A stretch of 64,000 nt of DNA from JANXSS01 sp040385645 (GTDB lineage: Bacteria > Pseudomonadota > Gammaproteobacteria > Burkholderiales > Burkholderiaceae_D), in assembly GCA_040385645.1 (NCBI GenBank), contig JAZKGZ010000003.1:1-64000 (forward strand). Direction: 5' to 3'. Positions 10,027-18,816 of the stretch are shown here, piece after piece (positions within the stretch are counted from its first letter, which is position 1; every line of letters begins with the position of its first letter). Made by a program: the position numbers and the translations under genes. Under the pieces are notes generated by a model. It worked only from the letters and a program-made list of their open reading frames with translations, had not been told where the DNA came from and did no database searches.

Positions 10027-10071
10027 ATTCTAGGCGGCCGTTGTGACAGCAAAATGATTGTTTCGTGACTT
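10027..10071 (-). promoter_or_regulatory. Putative PhoB box and -10 element of phoX
   Basis: Reading on the minus strand, three contiguous 11-base units, AAGTCACGAAA, CAATCATTTTG and CTGTCACAACG (10071 down to 10039), resemble PhoB half-sites built on TGTCA. The last CTGTCAC is followed after exactly 10 bases by TAGAAT, a 5/6 match to the -10 hexamer. PhoB-activated promoters have a Pho box in place of the -35, with this spacing. The position, about 40 bases before a phosphatase start, supports it. Confidence 0.55.
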
Positions 10072-10190
10072 ATTTGAACAATATGGCGATGAAATTGAAA
10101 ATACCAAAATTACAATCTAGTAGCATTACCGGCCGAGTTGGATCGTTGTAAAAAAGACATCTTTAATTGATATATTGCAAAGAAATAATC

Positions 10191-11438
10191 ATGCCTGACC
10201 TTATTAACAAGCGAAATCGCACAGTCTTTATGACTCCCGCAACCAGCTCCCCGCCCGATTCGACGCCAACGACACCTTTTGCCCCAAAACTTAGGCAGAA
10301 CCCCGTGGGTTTTCGTGACTTGCCACTCAAATTAAAACCAGCAAGCGACGATACGACTGGCCCGGCGGCACATGGCGCGTCGCGACTTACAGGCCGCGAT
10401 TTTCGTTTGCCCGATTTAGACCCTGTTACGCAAATCAATGTAGAGGCTAACGAGATCGTACTTTTACAAGAACCGATTAAAGGCTTGCCATACGTTAGCG
10501 TAATCCACATCCAAGGTTTGCAATACGATACCGAAGAACATCTGAAAAACCTTACAGCGTTGCCGTTGGCGGTCCGATCCAAAATTATTCACCTTGACTT
10601 GAAGGAAAGCGCTGTCGACGATGCAATGCTTGAGCTTCTCCAACGCCTACCGCGACTGCAATCGTTGGATGTCAGTAACTGCCCGAACATCACGAACGCG
10701 GGTTTGATGTCCGTCAGGAATTTATCCAAACTGCAATCGTTGACGTTGAATTACTGCAGAAAGATTACGGACGACGGTATCGCCCACCTGCACGCCTTAA
10801 AAAATCTGAGAACCTTGGAACTGAATGCCTGCGGCCTTTCAGGTAAGGGTTTGCGGCACATGCGGTGTTTGACAAAACTGGAGTTTTTAAGTCTGGACTT
10901 TTGTGAAATTTCAAGTGGCAATTTCGCTCATCTGGAATCTTTAACGCAGTTAAAAACCCTGAGTCTGTATCACGCGGTTTCATTCGAGGACAAAGACCTC
11001 GCTCATTTAAGAGCGCTAACAAAACTTAAATCGCTTGATTTATCGGGATGCAATATTACCGATGCGGGTTTTGTCCATCTCAAAGATTTGACTCAATTGC
11101 AATCGCTACAATTAGGCGGATGCGATGGCATCTCAGGAGCAGGTTTTATGTATTTTGAAGCTTTGACAAAGCTGGAGTTTCTAAATCTGAACCGGTGCGA
11201 CATTTCAAATGAACATCTCGCTCACGTGGCATTTTTGCCCCGACTGAAAACACTCGATCTGTTCAAGTGCAAGCAAGTCAATAATGATGGCCTGATGCAT
11301 CTGGCTGACTTGACCGAGCTGAAAGCCATGGATGTAACCCATTGCGAGGGCGTGTCGGAGGCAGGCATTTTCTGGTTCAAAATCATCTCGAAAAGCCAGG
11401 CTCCAGGCGGCACGCAGATAGCATTCTCCGAAGGCTAG
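10191..11438 (+). CDS. Leucine-rich-repeat protein with degenerate F-box region
   Basis: A 415-residue paralogue of the F-box/LRR protein at 6186. The N-terminus is Pro/Ser/Thr-rich (TPATSSPPDSTPTTPF). Residues about 41-85 align with the F-box region of that protein (RDLPLKLKP..., SRLTGRDFRLPDLDPVTQINV), but the hydrophobic positions are less well kept, so Skp1 binding is uncertain. About 11 repeats of 24-25 residues follow (LQSLDVSNCPNITNAGLMSV and similar) up to residue 405. No signal peptide or membrane segment. I chose ATG 10191, eight codons inside the open frame, because AAAGAAA lies before it. It has its own upstream region shared divergently with phoX. The bases look more AT-rich than the flagellar genes. 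An effector role is inference from architecture. Confidence 0.8.
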   Translation: MPDLINKRNRTVFMTPATSSPPDSTPTTPFAPKLRQNPVGFRDLPLKLKPASDDTTGPAAHGASRLTGRDFRLPDLDPVTQINVEANEIVLLQEPIKGLPYVSVIHIQGLQYDTEEHLKNLTALPLAVRSKIIHLDLKESAVDDAMLELLQRLPRLQSLDVSNCPNITNAGLMSVRNLSKLQSLTLNYCRKITDDGIAHLHALKNLRTLELNACGLSGKGLRHMRCLTKLEFLSLDFCEISSGNFAHLESLTQLKTLSLYHAVSFEDKDLAHLRALTKLKSLDLSGCNITDAGFVHLKDLTQLQSLQLGGCDGISGAGFMYFEALTKLEFLNLNRCDISNEHLAHVAFLPRLKTLDLFKCKQVNNDGLMHLADLTELKAMDVTHCEGVSEAGIFWFKIISKSQAPGGTQIAFSEG

Positions 11439-11572
11439 CGATAAGTCGGCCATGCCTTGCAATGTAAGTAGCAGTTTGAATCCGTTGAGTTTTTAAACAG
11501 ATACCGACTGTTCCGCTTTTACTGACAAACGCATATCGACCGTTTTCAAAACCGCTAGTAAAGTTTTCAAAG

Positions 11573-12769
11573 TCAGATCAGATCGAATAGCGACAAGCTC
11601 GAAACCTTCACAAACGTTTTCTGCGCCGCTTCCAGGTTCGTAGTCTGCTGCTCGAATTCGCTGATCGCTTTGGTGTAATCGGTTTCCTGCAACAGCTTCA
11701 AGGCTTCGGCGAACTGAATATTCTTGTCGTCGCCGGAAACGCTCAGAGAATCGAGTTCTTTCAGCCGCGAGCCGACCGAGGCGCGGATCGTGAGTACGTT
11801 GTCGAGGGCAGAATCGAGATTGGCGTTGGCGGTGGTTAGCGATCGCTGCAAGTCGGCTTTGCCGGCGATGCCTGCGATCGGTGTCTCCAGGGCAGTGATC
11901 AGGTCGCTCAGAGTGGTGAAGACGCTCTGGTTCTTCGGAGTGCGCACGGTAAAGGCATCGCCCGAGGCCGGCGTGCCGGTGATGACCAGTTCCTGGCCGT
12001 CGAAGCGGATCGGTGCACCGTCGCCGTAGATCTGCGCGCTCGATACCGTCGTGCCAAGCGTCCTGTTGACCACGTCATAGGTCGTGGCGCTGGTGAAGTT
12101 GATGTCGTAGTCGTTACTAGTCAGCCCCGCGCTACCATCCGCCCGCGCCCGCGACACGGCACCGCTGCCGGTATTCGTCGTGGCGGCAGCAGTCAGTTGC
12201 GCACCCTTGTTCGGAATATTTTGAAATACGGCATCGCCTGAATCGCTGATGGCGATCTGGCGCGATGTCGCTACCTGTGAAAAACGCTGACCCTGGTCGC
12301 CGTTGTATTGTGCGCCGCCGGCCGTGGCAGTAAACGGTTCCGTCGAGGATTTGAATCCGCCGAATAAAAAATTGCCGGTGCCATCGGTGGCATTCGCCTG
12401 TCCTAGCAAATCTTCGAGCCGACCACGTAGTTCGGTGGCGATGAACTTACGGTCGGCATCGCTCAAGATGCCGCTGCCGGCGCTGACCGTCAGGGTCTTC
12501 ACATCCTGCAGCAGCGAGGTGGTGCTCTGGAGAGCGACTTCTTCGATGGAAAGCGAATTGATCGTCGCCTGCCGATTGGTACCGAATTGGGTATTGATAG
12601 CCTGGCTCTGCGTAATTTCCAGCGCACGCGCCGCACCGATCGGATCGTCCGAGGGCGACAGTATTCTGCGCCCGGTGGAGATCTGCTGCTGGGTCTTGAC
12701 GATGCCCGACTGGATTTCCGACATGCGGGCAGTGCTGGCCGAATAGATCGTGTTGGTGCTGATACGCAT
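11573..12769 (-). CDS. flgL: Flagellar hook-filament junction protein FlgL
   Basis: HAP3, the second junction protein between hook and filament, exported by the flagellar type III apparatus. The 398-residue protein has flagellin-like coiled-coil ends: MRISTNTIYSASTARMSEIQ at the N-terminus with the conserved QQISTGRRILSPSDDP, and a heptad-rich C-terminus finishing KVSSLSLFDLI. The middle is a variable domain. AGGAG lies seven bases before the ATG. It is the last gene of the flgB-to-flgL run and follows flgK by 65 bases. I see no clear terminator in the 130 bases after it, before the convergent LRR gene. Confidence 0.95.
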   Translation of the reverse strand: MRISTNTIYSASTARMSEIQSGIVKTQQQISTGRRILSPSDDPIGAARALEITQSQAINTQFGTNRQATINSLSIEEVALQSTTSLLQDVKTLTVSAGSGILSDADRKFIATELRGRLEDLLGQANATDGTGNFLFGGFKSSTEPFTATAGGAQYNGDQGQRFSQVATSRQIAISDSGDAVFQNIPNKGAQLTAAATTNTGSGAVSRARADGSAGLTSNDYDINFTSATTYDVVNRTLGTTVSSAQIYGDGAPIRFDGQELVITGTPASGDAFTVRTPKNQSVFTTLSDLITALETPIAGIAGKADLQRSLTTANANLDSALDNVLTIRASVGSRLKELDSLSVSGDDKNIQFAEALKLLQETDYTKAISEFEQQTTNLEAAQKTFVKVSSLSLFDLI

Positions 12770-12834
12770 GACCGCTACTCCTGAATTTACGAACTGCTCT
12801 ACAAACTGCCTAATAAACTATTTTGCAAACGACC

Positions 12835-14805
12835 TTATGAACCGCCAAGCGCAAGCAATACACCGAACAAGGTGCTGGCGGTCTGGATGAGCTTTCCGGC
12901 AGCTTGATAGGCTTGCTGATACCGCAGCAGATTACCGGCTTCCTCATCCAGATTGACGCCGGACTCCGATTGCTGCAGCGTGATCGATTGCTGCAGCAGG
13001 CTGGAGGCGGCATCGCCGGTGATCTGTAATTCACGTGTCTTGTTGCCGATCGAGCTGACCAGCTGCGAGTACGCGCCCTGGAACGTGGTGCTGGCCCCAT
13101 CGAGTGTGTTTTTGCTTTGCAGCTTGCCGAGCAATAAGGCGTTACGGTTGTCGCCGACGCCATTCACGTTCGGGCCGACCTTGAACGTATCGCCGTTGGC
13201 TGGCGCGCCGCTCAGAGCGAAATTTACGCCGCTAAAAGCAATCGTCGCACCGGCGGTATAGGGAACGGTTGTGCCGCTGGCGTAAGTGGTCGAAGTGCCA
13301 TTGGCCGTGACCGTAACCGACAGCGGCGTCGGAAAGCCGCTCAGGGTCTGGGTGGTGGCGTTGTAAGCCAGGGTTACGTTCGGCAGCGCGGTGGTAGCCG
13401 TGACGGTTGCCGGGGTGATGGCACCCGTTCCGGTATTGGTAGCGACCGAGGCAGTAATCACCGGGGCACCGACGGCGATATCTGCCCTGTTCGTCAATGC
13501 CATCGAAAAGCCTGCAGCACCGTTGGCGGTTGGCCGGATCAGAAATTCATCATTGACGACCGGTGTACCACTGACGCTGATATCGACGCCATCCACCGTC
13601 AGGGTGGCACTCGTTGCCGGCGCGACCGGGCCGCCAAGGTTACTAACCGCACCGTCGGCCAGGCGTGTGATGCGATACCCGGGTACCGTCGCAGGCGCGG
13701 TTGCAGCAACGACCTGCACCCGGTAATCGCTAACCGTTAGTCTGGACGCATCGCTGATGACTGCCGTGACGCTGGCGGTGCTGGCAGTGCTGTTGCGGCT
13801 ACTGGCACTGACCTGTGGCGCACCGGCATTGAAAAAGTTACCGCCGAGTCCGCCGGTCTGGGTCTGGCCCAGCGCATGTTGAGCATTGAATTCGGCTGCG
13901 AGGCTAGTGGCGACCCGGCCGAGCGAGTTCTGTGCGGATTCCAGGCTGGTCGAGCGAAATTCGAACAAGGCACCGAGATTGCCGCCCGGCAGACTCTTTT
14001 CATCAAGTAGTGTCGTTGCACCGCTGCTGGTACGAATGCCAATTTGCGTGCGTGTCGGGTCGGTAGGGGAATTGGCTGCAAACAGTGTCGAGGTGCGGGT
14101 GCCGACTACTAGGCCCTGGCCGTTACCGATATAGACGTTATAACTTTCGCCTTGTTTGACCACCGACACCTTGACCTCTTTGGACAGCTCGAGCACTGCC
14201 AGATCGCGCTTGTCGAGCAAGTCGTTGGCAGTGCTGCTACCGCCAGCCTGAGCTTTTTCGATCGCGTCGTTGAGATTGGCAATCTGGGTCGCGTAGGAAT
14301 TGATCGTGGAAACGCTGGTGTTGATCTGGCCGTTCAAGCCTTGGCGCACATCGCTGATCTGCCCCGACAAACTCTGAAACCGTGCTGCCAGCGCTTCGCC
14401 GGACGACAGCAGAGCCTGGCGCGAAGCAGCCGAATTCGGGTCGGAACTAAGGTTTTGCACGCCCGTAAAAAAATCTTGTAGCGCCGGCGACAGGCCAGCA
14501 TTCTGGTCTGCCAGCAGATTATCGATCTGTTTGATCTGCGCGGTATAGGTGCTGAGCTGGCTGCTGGAAGTTTGCGCCCTCAATACCTGGCCAGAGAGGA
14601 ATTCGTTATACACCCGGCTGACATTGGTGACTTCGGTACCGCCGCCGATAAATCCATTACCGAGGTTCTGACCGCCGACAGCACCAGTCAGCACTACCTG
14701 GCGAGAGTAGCCGGGCGTGGAAGCGTTGGCGATATTGTGGCCGGTCGTCGCCACGCCGATTTGGGCTGCATTTAATGCGCTTTGGCCAACACTGAGAATA
14801 CTCAT
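12835..14805 (-). CDS. flgK: Flagellar hook-associated protein FlgK
   Basis: HAP1, the first junction protein at the hook tip. The N-terminus MSILSVGQSALNAAQIGVAT with NIANASTPGYSRQ is the classic rod/hook-family signature, and the C-terminus GVNLDEEAGNLLRYQQAYQA followed by AGKLIQTASTLFGVLL pairs with it to form the inner core. At 656 residues it is longer than the enterobacterial protein (about 550), owing to an Ala/Thr/Val-rich middle domain that looks like repeated beta modules. It lies 78 bases after flgJ. Confidence 0.95.
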   Translation of the reverse strand: MSILSVGQSALNAAQIGVATTGHNIANASTPGYSRQVVLTGAVGGQNLGNGFIGGGTEVTNVSRVYNEFLSGQVLRAQTSSSQLSTYTAQIKQIDNLLADQNAGLSPALQDFFTGVQNLSSDPNSAASRQALLSSGEALAARFQSLSGQISDVRQGLNGQINTSVSTINSYATQIANLNDAIEKAQAGGSSTANDLLDKRDLAVLELSKEVKVSVVKQGESYNVYIGNGQGLVVGTRTSTLFAANSPTDPTRTQIGIRTSSGATTLLDEKSLPGGNLGALFEFRSTSLESAQNSLGRVATSLAAEFNAQHALGQTQTGGLGGNFFNAGAPQVSASSRNSTASTASVTAVISDASRLTVSDYRVQVVAATAPATVPGYRITRLADGAVSNLGGPVAPATSATLTVDGVDISVSGTPVVNDEFLIRPTANGAAGFSMALTNRADIAVGAPVITASVATNTGTGAITPATVTATTALPNVTLAYNATTQTLSGFPTPLSVTVTANGTSTTYASGTTVPYTAGATIAFSGVNFALSGAPANGDTFKVGPNVNGVGDNRNALLLGKLQSKNTLDGASTTFQGAYSQLVSSIGNKTRELQITGDAASSLLQQSITLQQSESGVNLDEEAGNLLRYQQAYQAAGKLIQTASTLFGVLLALGGS

Positions 14806-14883
14806 GATAGATGCCTACTTTTATCCGATACCCTCATCAACGGCACTTCCATTGAAAACTTGAATGTGCCTGCTTTTTGAGAC

Positions 14884-16026
14884 TCAGGTCGATAAGGAAT
14901 GGGTGATGATGCGGGTAAGTTTGGCCGCATAGTGCGGGTCGGTGGCGTAGCCGGCGCGCTGCAAGCCTTGCGCGAAGCCTTGAGCGTCTTGCGAATTTGC
15001 CAAGACATTTTGATAACGTGGATTGTTTTGCAACAGCTTCGCGTAATCGCGGAAAGCATCGGCGTAATTGTCGTAAGCGCGGAAGCGTTCGATTTTGCGT
15101 TCCGGCACACCGTTCACGTATTCGGTAGTGGCCGTTTCGACCACCTTACCTTTCCAGTTGGCACCGGCTTTGATGCCGAACACATTGTGGCTGTTGGTGC
15201 CGTCGGCAGCCACGATCTCACGCTTGCCCCAGCCGGATTCCAATGCCGCCTGACCGAGCATGAATTTTGCAGGAATGCCGGTGCTGCGCGAGGCTTCCTG
15301 CGCATGTACGCCGAGCCGGTCTTCGAAGGCGCGTACGTGTGCCGCTTGCGCGATACGCGGCCGGTTATCGACGTTTGCTGCGGCAACTGCGGAGCCAGGT
15401 ACCACCGCGCTACGCAACCCGGAAAGTGCCGCCTTCAATACGCCGGGAATGCCCGATTCGAATGCCGTTTGCAGCGTTGTCTGCATTGTTGTTTGCTTCG
15501 TCGTCTGAAAGCCCGATTCCACCGCCGATTCATTCGCGGACGCAGCCGTGGATTTTGCATCCGCCACTTGCCCGGGTGCAGGATTGAGCATGCGGGTGTT
15601 CGAAAGCCAATCGTTGTTCAATGAGGTGGCACCGGGGGCAGCACCGGAGGTAGTTGCCTGCCCTTGCGCTTCGATCCCAGCACTGCGGTTATTCGACAAT
15701 TGTCGGATCAGCATGTCGGCTAGGCCCACGCCGCGTTTTGCGAGATTTTGCGAAAGCTGCTGGTCGAGCATCGACGAAAACATCTTGCCTTGCTCGCTAT
15801 CGAACAACCCTTCTTTTGGGGTGGCGTCGCGCATGCTTTTCATGATCATGTTCATGAACAAGCCTTCAAACTGCTGGGCGACCGCCTTTAAAGCCTTCGG
15901 CGAATTTTCTTTTGCGGATCGGCGCAGCGCATCGACGCCTTTCGGATCGATCGAGAAAGCGGTAGCGGCATTCGCAGCATTCGCGGCATTGGTCGCAACG
16001 GTGTTGGCAGTAGAGGAAAGCGTCAT
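14884..16026 (-). CDS. flgJ: Flagellar rod-cap and muramidase FlgJ
   Basis: A two-domain protein of 380 residues. The N-terminal part (to about residue 110, with EGLFDSEQGKMFSSMLDQQL) is the rod-capping scaffold. The C-terminal part from about residue 235 is a glucosaminidase-type peptidoglycan hydrolase that opens the wall for the rod; AALESGWGKRE holds the likely catalytic Glu, and NVFGIKAGANWKGK and RFRAYDNYADAFRDYAKLL are typical. The two are joined by an unusually long, low-complexity linker rich in Ala, Ser and Thr with QTTKQTTMQTTLQT. GAGG precedes the ATG. Confidence 0.95.
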   Translation of the reverse strand: MTLSSTANTVATNAANAANAATAFSIDPKGVDALRRSAKENSPKALKAVAQQFEGLFMNMIMKSMRDATPKEGLFDSEQGKMFSSMLDQQLSQNLAKRGVGLADMLIRQLSNNRSAGIEAQGQATTSGAAPGATSLNNDWLSNTRMLNPAPGQVADAKSTAASANESAVESGFQTTKQTTMQTTLQTAFESGIPGVLKAALSGLRSAVVPGSAVAAANVDNRPRIAQAAHVRAFEDRLGVHAQEASRSTGIPAKFMLGQAALESGWGKREIVAADGTNSHNVFGIKAGANWKGKVVETATTEYVNGVPERKIERFRAYDNYADAFRDYAKLLQNNPRYQNVLANSQDAQGFAQGLQRAGYATDPHYAAKLTRIITHSLST

Positions 16027-16056
16027 GGTCGCAGCCTCAGATGAGTGGGCACAATA

Positions 16057-17277
16057 TCAGATGATTTCTAGTTCGGCACGCAGCGCACCCGACGCTTTCA
16101 TCGCCTGCAGGATCGCTAGCAAGTCTTGCGGCGTCGCGCCGATCGCATTCAATGCCTTGACCACTTCGGCCAGAGAAGCACCGGCTTTCAACAACTGCAA
16201 CTGGCCCGGGTCTTTACGAATATCGATCTGGGCGTTTTGTATGATCACCGTCTGTCCTGCAGCCAGTGCCGCCGGCTGGCTGGCCTGCACGTCGCTATTG
16301 ATCGTCACCGACAAGTTGCCGTGGCTAACCGCACAGGCATCCAGCGTCACCGCCTGATTCATCACCACCGAACCGGTGCGGGCGTTCAAAATCACTTTCG
16401 CGCTCATCTGCGCCGGCGTTACATTGATCGCCTCCAGCGTTCCCAGAAAACTGACGCGTTCGTCGCTACCCAGCGGTGCCCGCACGCGGATCACGCGGCC
16501 ATCCTGCGCGGCGGCAGTTTGCGGGCCGAATTGCTTGTTGATCGCATCGACCACTTTGCTGGCCGTCGAGAAATCGCTTTCCTTGAGTTCGAGATTGATG
16601 ACATCGCCCTGCCCCAGCGATGTCGCCACGACCCTCTCGACGGTTGCGCCGGCTGATATACGGCCCACACTCAAATGATTGACGACCTTTGATCCGCCGG
16701 CGGCCGATGCGCCAACGCCGCCGACCAGCACATTGCCTTGTGCCATACCGTAGACCTGGCCATCTGCACCCTTCAGGGGCGTAAGCAATAGCGTGCCGCC
16801 GCGGATGCTTTTTGCATTACCCATCGAAGAAACGGTGACGTCGAGCGTCTGCCCTGGTTGGGCGAATGCCGGCAACGATGTGGTGACCATCACAGCGGCG
16901 ACATTTTTCAATTGCAGCGTCGCGCCGGGCGGCAGGTTCACACCCAGTTGCTGCAGCATGCTGACTACGCTTTGCACGGTGAACGGTGTCTGGGTCGTTT
17001 GATCGCCGCTGCCGTCGAGGCCGACGACCAGTCCGTAACCGATCAACTGGTTCTGGCGCACACCTTGAATCGTCGCCAAGTCTTTCAGGCGTTCGGCATG
17101 GCTTTCGGTCGCTGAAAGCAGCGCTGCCAGCAACACCATTGCTGCACCCAGCCGGGATAGCAGACGTGGCAGCAACCGACCAGCACATATTGCCGGCGCA
17201 AAACCAGCGGCGGCATATTGGGCTTCGTCCGATTCCGGTGTCTGTTCGCGGGGGTGCTTTGGTGTCTGCTCTAGCAT
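16057..17277 (-). CDS. flgI: Flagellar P-ring protein FlgI
   Basis: Forms the periplasmic P-ring bushing around the rod in the peptidoglycan layer. I start it at ATG 17277 (406 aa), where GAGGG precedes; a longer form from 17307 would overlap flgH. The N-terminus has an extended leader of about 60 residues with the hydrophobic stretch RLGAAMVLLAALLSATESHA before the mature ERLKDLATIQGVRQNQLIGYGLVV, the family hallmark. GLDGSGDQT, FTVQSVVSMLQQLGV and the C-terminal LLAILQAMKASGALRAELEII are all conserved. The leader before the signal peptide core is longer than usual. Confidence 0.95.
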   Translation of the reverse strand: MLEQTPKHPREQTPESDEAQYAAAGFAPAICAGRLLPRLLSRLGAAMVLLAALLSATESHAERLKDLATIQGVRQNQLIGYGLVVGLDGSGDQTTQTPFTVQSVVSMLQQLGVNLPPGATLQLKNVAAVMVTTSLPAFAQPGQTLDVTVSSMGNAKSIRGGTLLLTPLKGADGQVYGMAQGNVLVGGVGASAAGGSKVVNHLSVGRISAGATVERVVATSLGQGDVINLELKESDFSTASKVVDAINKQFGPQTAAAQDGRVIRVRAPLGSDERVSFLGTLEAINVTPAQMSAKVILNARTGSVVMNQAVTLDACAVSHGNLSVTINSDVQASQPAALAAGQTVIIQNAQIDIRKDPGQLQLLKAGASLAEVVKALNAIGATPQDLLAILQAMKASGALRAELEII

Positions 17278-17290
17278 TTCATACCCTCGC

Positions 17291-17950
17291 TCAGAGCGGC
17301 AACGCACTCAGAAAAAAACGTGTCAATTGAGACATCACATCGGCCCGGTCGAGGCGGCTGTTGGTACGATATTCGACCCGCGCATCAGCTACTTGCGTGG
17401 AAGGCACGACATTGCCGGCGGCGATGGTGTCTGGATTGACGACGCCGGAGAAGCGGATGAATTCCGCACCGCGGTCGAAGGCAATCTGCTTTTCACCGCT
17501 CACCAGCAGGTTGCCGTTTGGCAGGACGTCGATCACAGTCACGCCGATCACGCCATTGAAATTGTTGCTAGAACTGGCCGCGCCCTTGTCTTCGAACTTG
17601 GTTGCGCCAGAGCCGGACAATGCCAGCTTGGCGGTGGTGGCCGCAGCGATGCCGAAGACTGTCGGCACCGAAAACGAGGCGCTGGTCGATTTGCTGGTAG
17701 TGTCGTTGGCAGCTTTAGCTGCCGTGGTGCGTTCGTTGATGGCAATCGTCAGGATGTCGCCGACGATACGTGCGCGCCGGTCCTCGAACATCGGCCGGTA
17801 GGCTGCCACTTGAAAAATTGCACCGTTCGCTACAGGCGTTGCTGCACCCACGCGAGCCACGGCGGTGGTCGGCTGCTGGACGATGGAAGACGGCGTCGTA
17901 GCGCAGCCGCCCAAAGCCAACAGTATCGTCAATATGAAAACCGTTTTCAT
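17291..17950 (-). CDS. flgH: Flagellar L-ring lipoprotein FlgH
   Basis: Outer-membrane L-ring protein of 219 residues. MKTVFILTILLALGGC is a lipoprotein signal with the lipidated cysteine at residue 16. Family motifs seen are FEDRRARIVGDILTIAINE, an Ala/Thr-rich linker, VIDVLPNGNLLVSGEKQI and RFSGVVNPDTI. It ends 13 bases before the preferred flgI start and begins 17 bases after flgG. Confidence 0.95.
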   Translation of the reverse strand: MKTVFILTILLALGGCATTPSSIVQQPTTAVARVGAATPVANGAIFQVAAYRPMFEDRRARIVGDILTIAINERTTAAKAANDTTSKSTSASFSVPTVFGIAAATTAKLALSGSGATKFEDKGAASSSNNFNGVIGVTVIDVLPNGNLLVSGEKQIAFDRGAEFIRFSGVVNPDTIAAGNVVPSTQVADARVEYRTNSRLDRADVMSQLTRFFLSALPL

Positions 17951-17967
17951 GGCCGCCTCAAATCGCC

Positions 17968-18750
17968 TTAGAGCTGCGCCAGACGTTGCAGCATCTGGTC
18001 CGATGTGGTGATTGCCTTGCTGTTGATCTCGTAAGCACGCTGGGTCTGAATCATGTTCACCAGTTCCTCGACGACGTTGACGTTCGAGGTTTCGACATAG
18101 CCCTGCAAAATCGTACCGGCACCGTTGCTTCCCGGCGTATTGGTGCTGGGACTGCCGGAAGCACCAGTTTCGACGTACAGGTTTTCACCCTTGCTTTCAA
18201 GCCCGGCTGGATTGATAAAATTCGTTAATTGCAATGCGCCGACTTGGGTCGGCGTAGCGCTGCCGGCCTGAGTGACTGAGACAGTACCGTCGCGCCCGAC
18301 GGTGATGCTTTGCGTATTGGCGGGAATGGTGATTGCCGGCTGGATCACAAAGCCGCTTGAAGTCACTAGCTGGCCTTGGTTATCTACCTGGAAGGAACCA
18401 TCCCGGGTGTAGGCTGCCGTACCATCCGGCAGCAACACTTGAAAGAAGCCATCGCCGTTGACGGCCATGTCTTTGGAATTGCTGGTTTGCTGCAGATTGC
18501 CTTGCGTGAAGATGCGCTCGGTTGCCACCAGCCGCACGCCGGTACCCAGTTGCAGGCCACTAGGCAATTGGGTCTGTTGCGACGATTGCGCACCAGGCTG
18601 ACGTAATGTCTGATACAGCAAATCTTCAAAAACAGCGCGGGATCGCTTGAAGCCGGAGGTGCTGACGTTAGCCAGGTTGTTGGAAATAACGTCCATCTGC
18701 TTTTGCTGCGCATCCAGACCGGTTTTGGAAACCCATAACGATTCAAACAT
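17968..18750 (-). CDS. flgG: Flagellar distal rod protein FlgG
   Basis: Distal rod protein, 260 residues, the usual length. The N-terminal MFESLWVSKTGLDAQQKQMD and VISNNLANVSTSGFKRSRAVFEDLLYQT form the rod helix and the FlgG-specific segment, and the C-terminal VEELVNMIQTQRAYEINSKA followed by TTSDQMLQRLAQL is nearly invariant. AGGAG precedes the ATG by eight bases. It lies between flgF and flgH in the standard order. Confidence 0.96.
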   Translation of the reverse strand: MFESLWVSKTGLDAQQKQMDVISNNLANVSTSGFKRSRAVFEDLLYQTLRQPGAQSSQQTQLPSGLQLGTGVRLVATERIFTQGNLQQTSNSKDMAVNGDGFFQVLLPDGTAAYTRDGSFQVDNQGQLVTSSGFVIQPAITIPANTQSITVGRDGTVSVTQAGSATPTQVGALQLTNFINPAGLESKGENLYVETGASGSPSTNTPGSNGAGTILQGYVETSNVNVVEELVNMIQTQRAYEINSKAITTSDQMLQRLAQL

Positions 18751-18816
18751 TTTTTTCTCCTGACATCGCTTTACGAAGCAGCTTTAAAGAGCAGCTTTAT
18801 TGTGCAGCAGCAACTA

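Noticed and set aside
15548..16357. Long open frame on the plus strand
   Set aside because: It is antisense to flgJ and flgI, which have clear family signatures; no ribosome site or family match.
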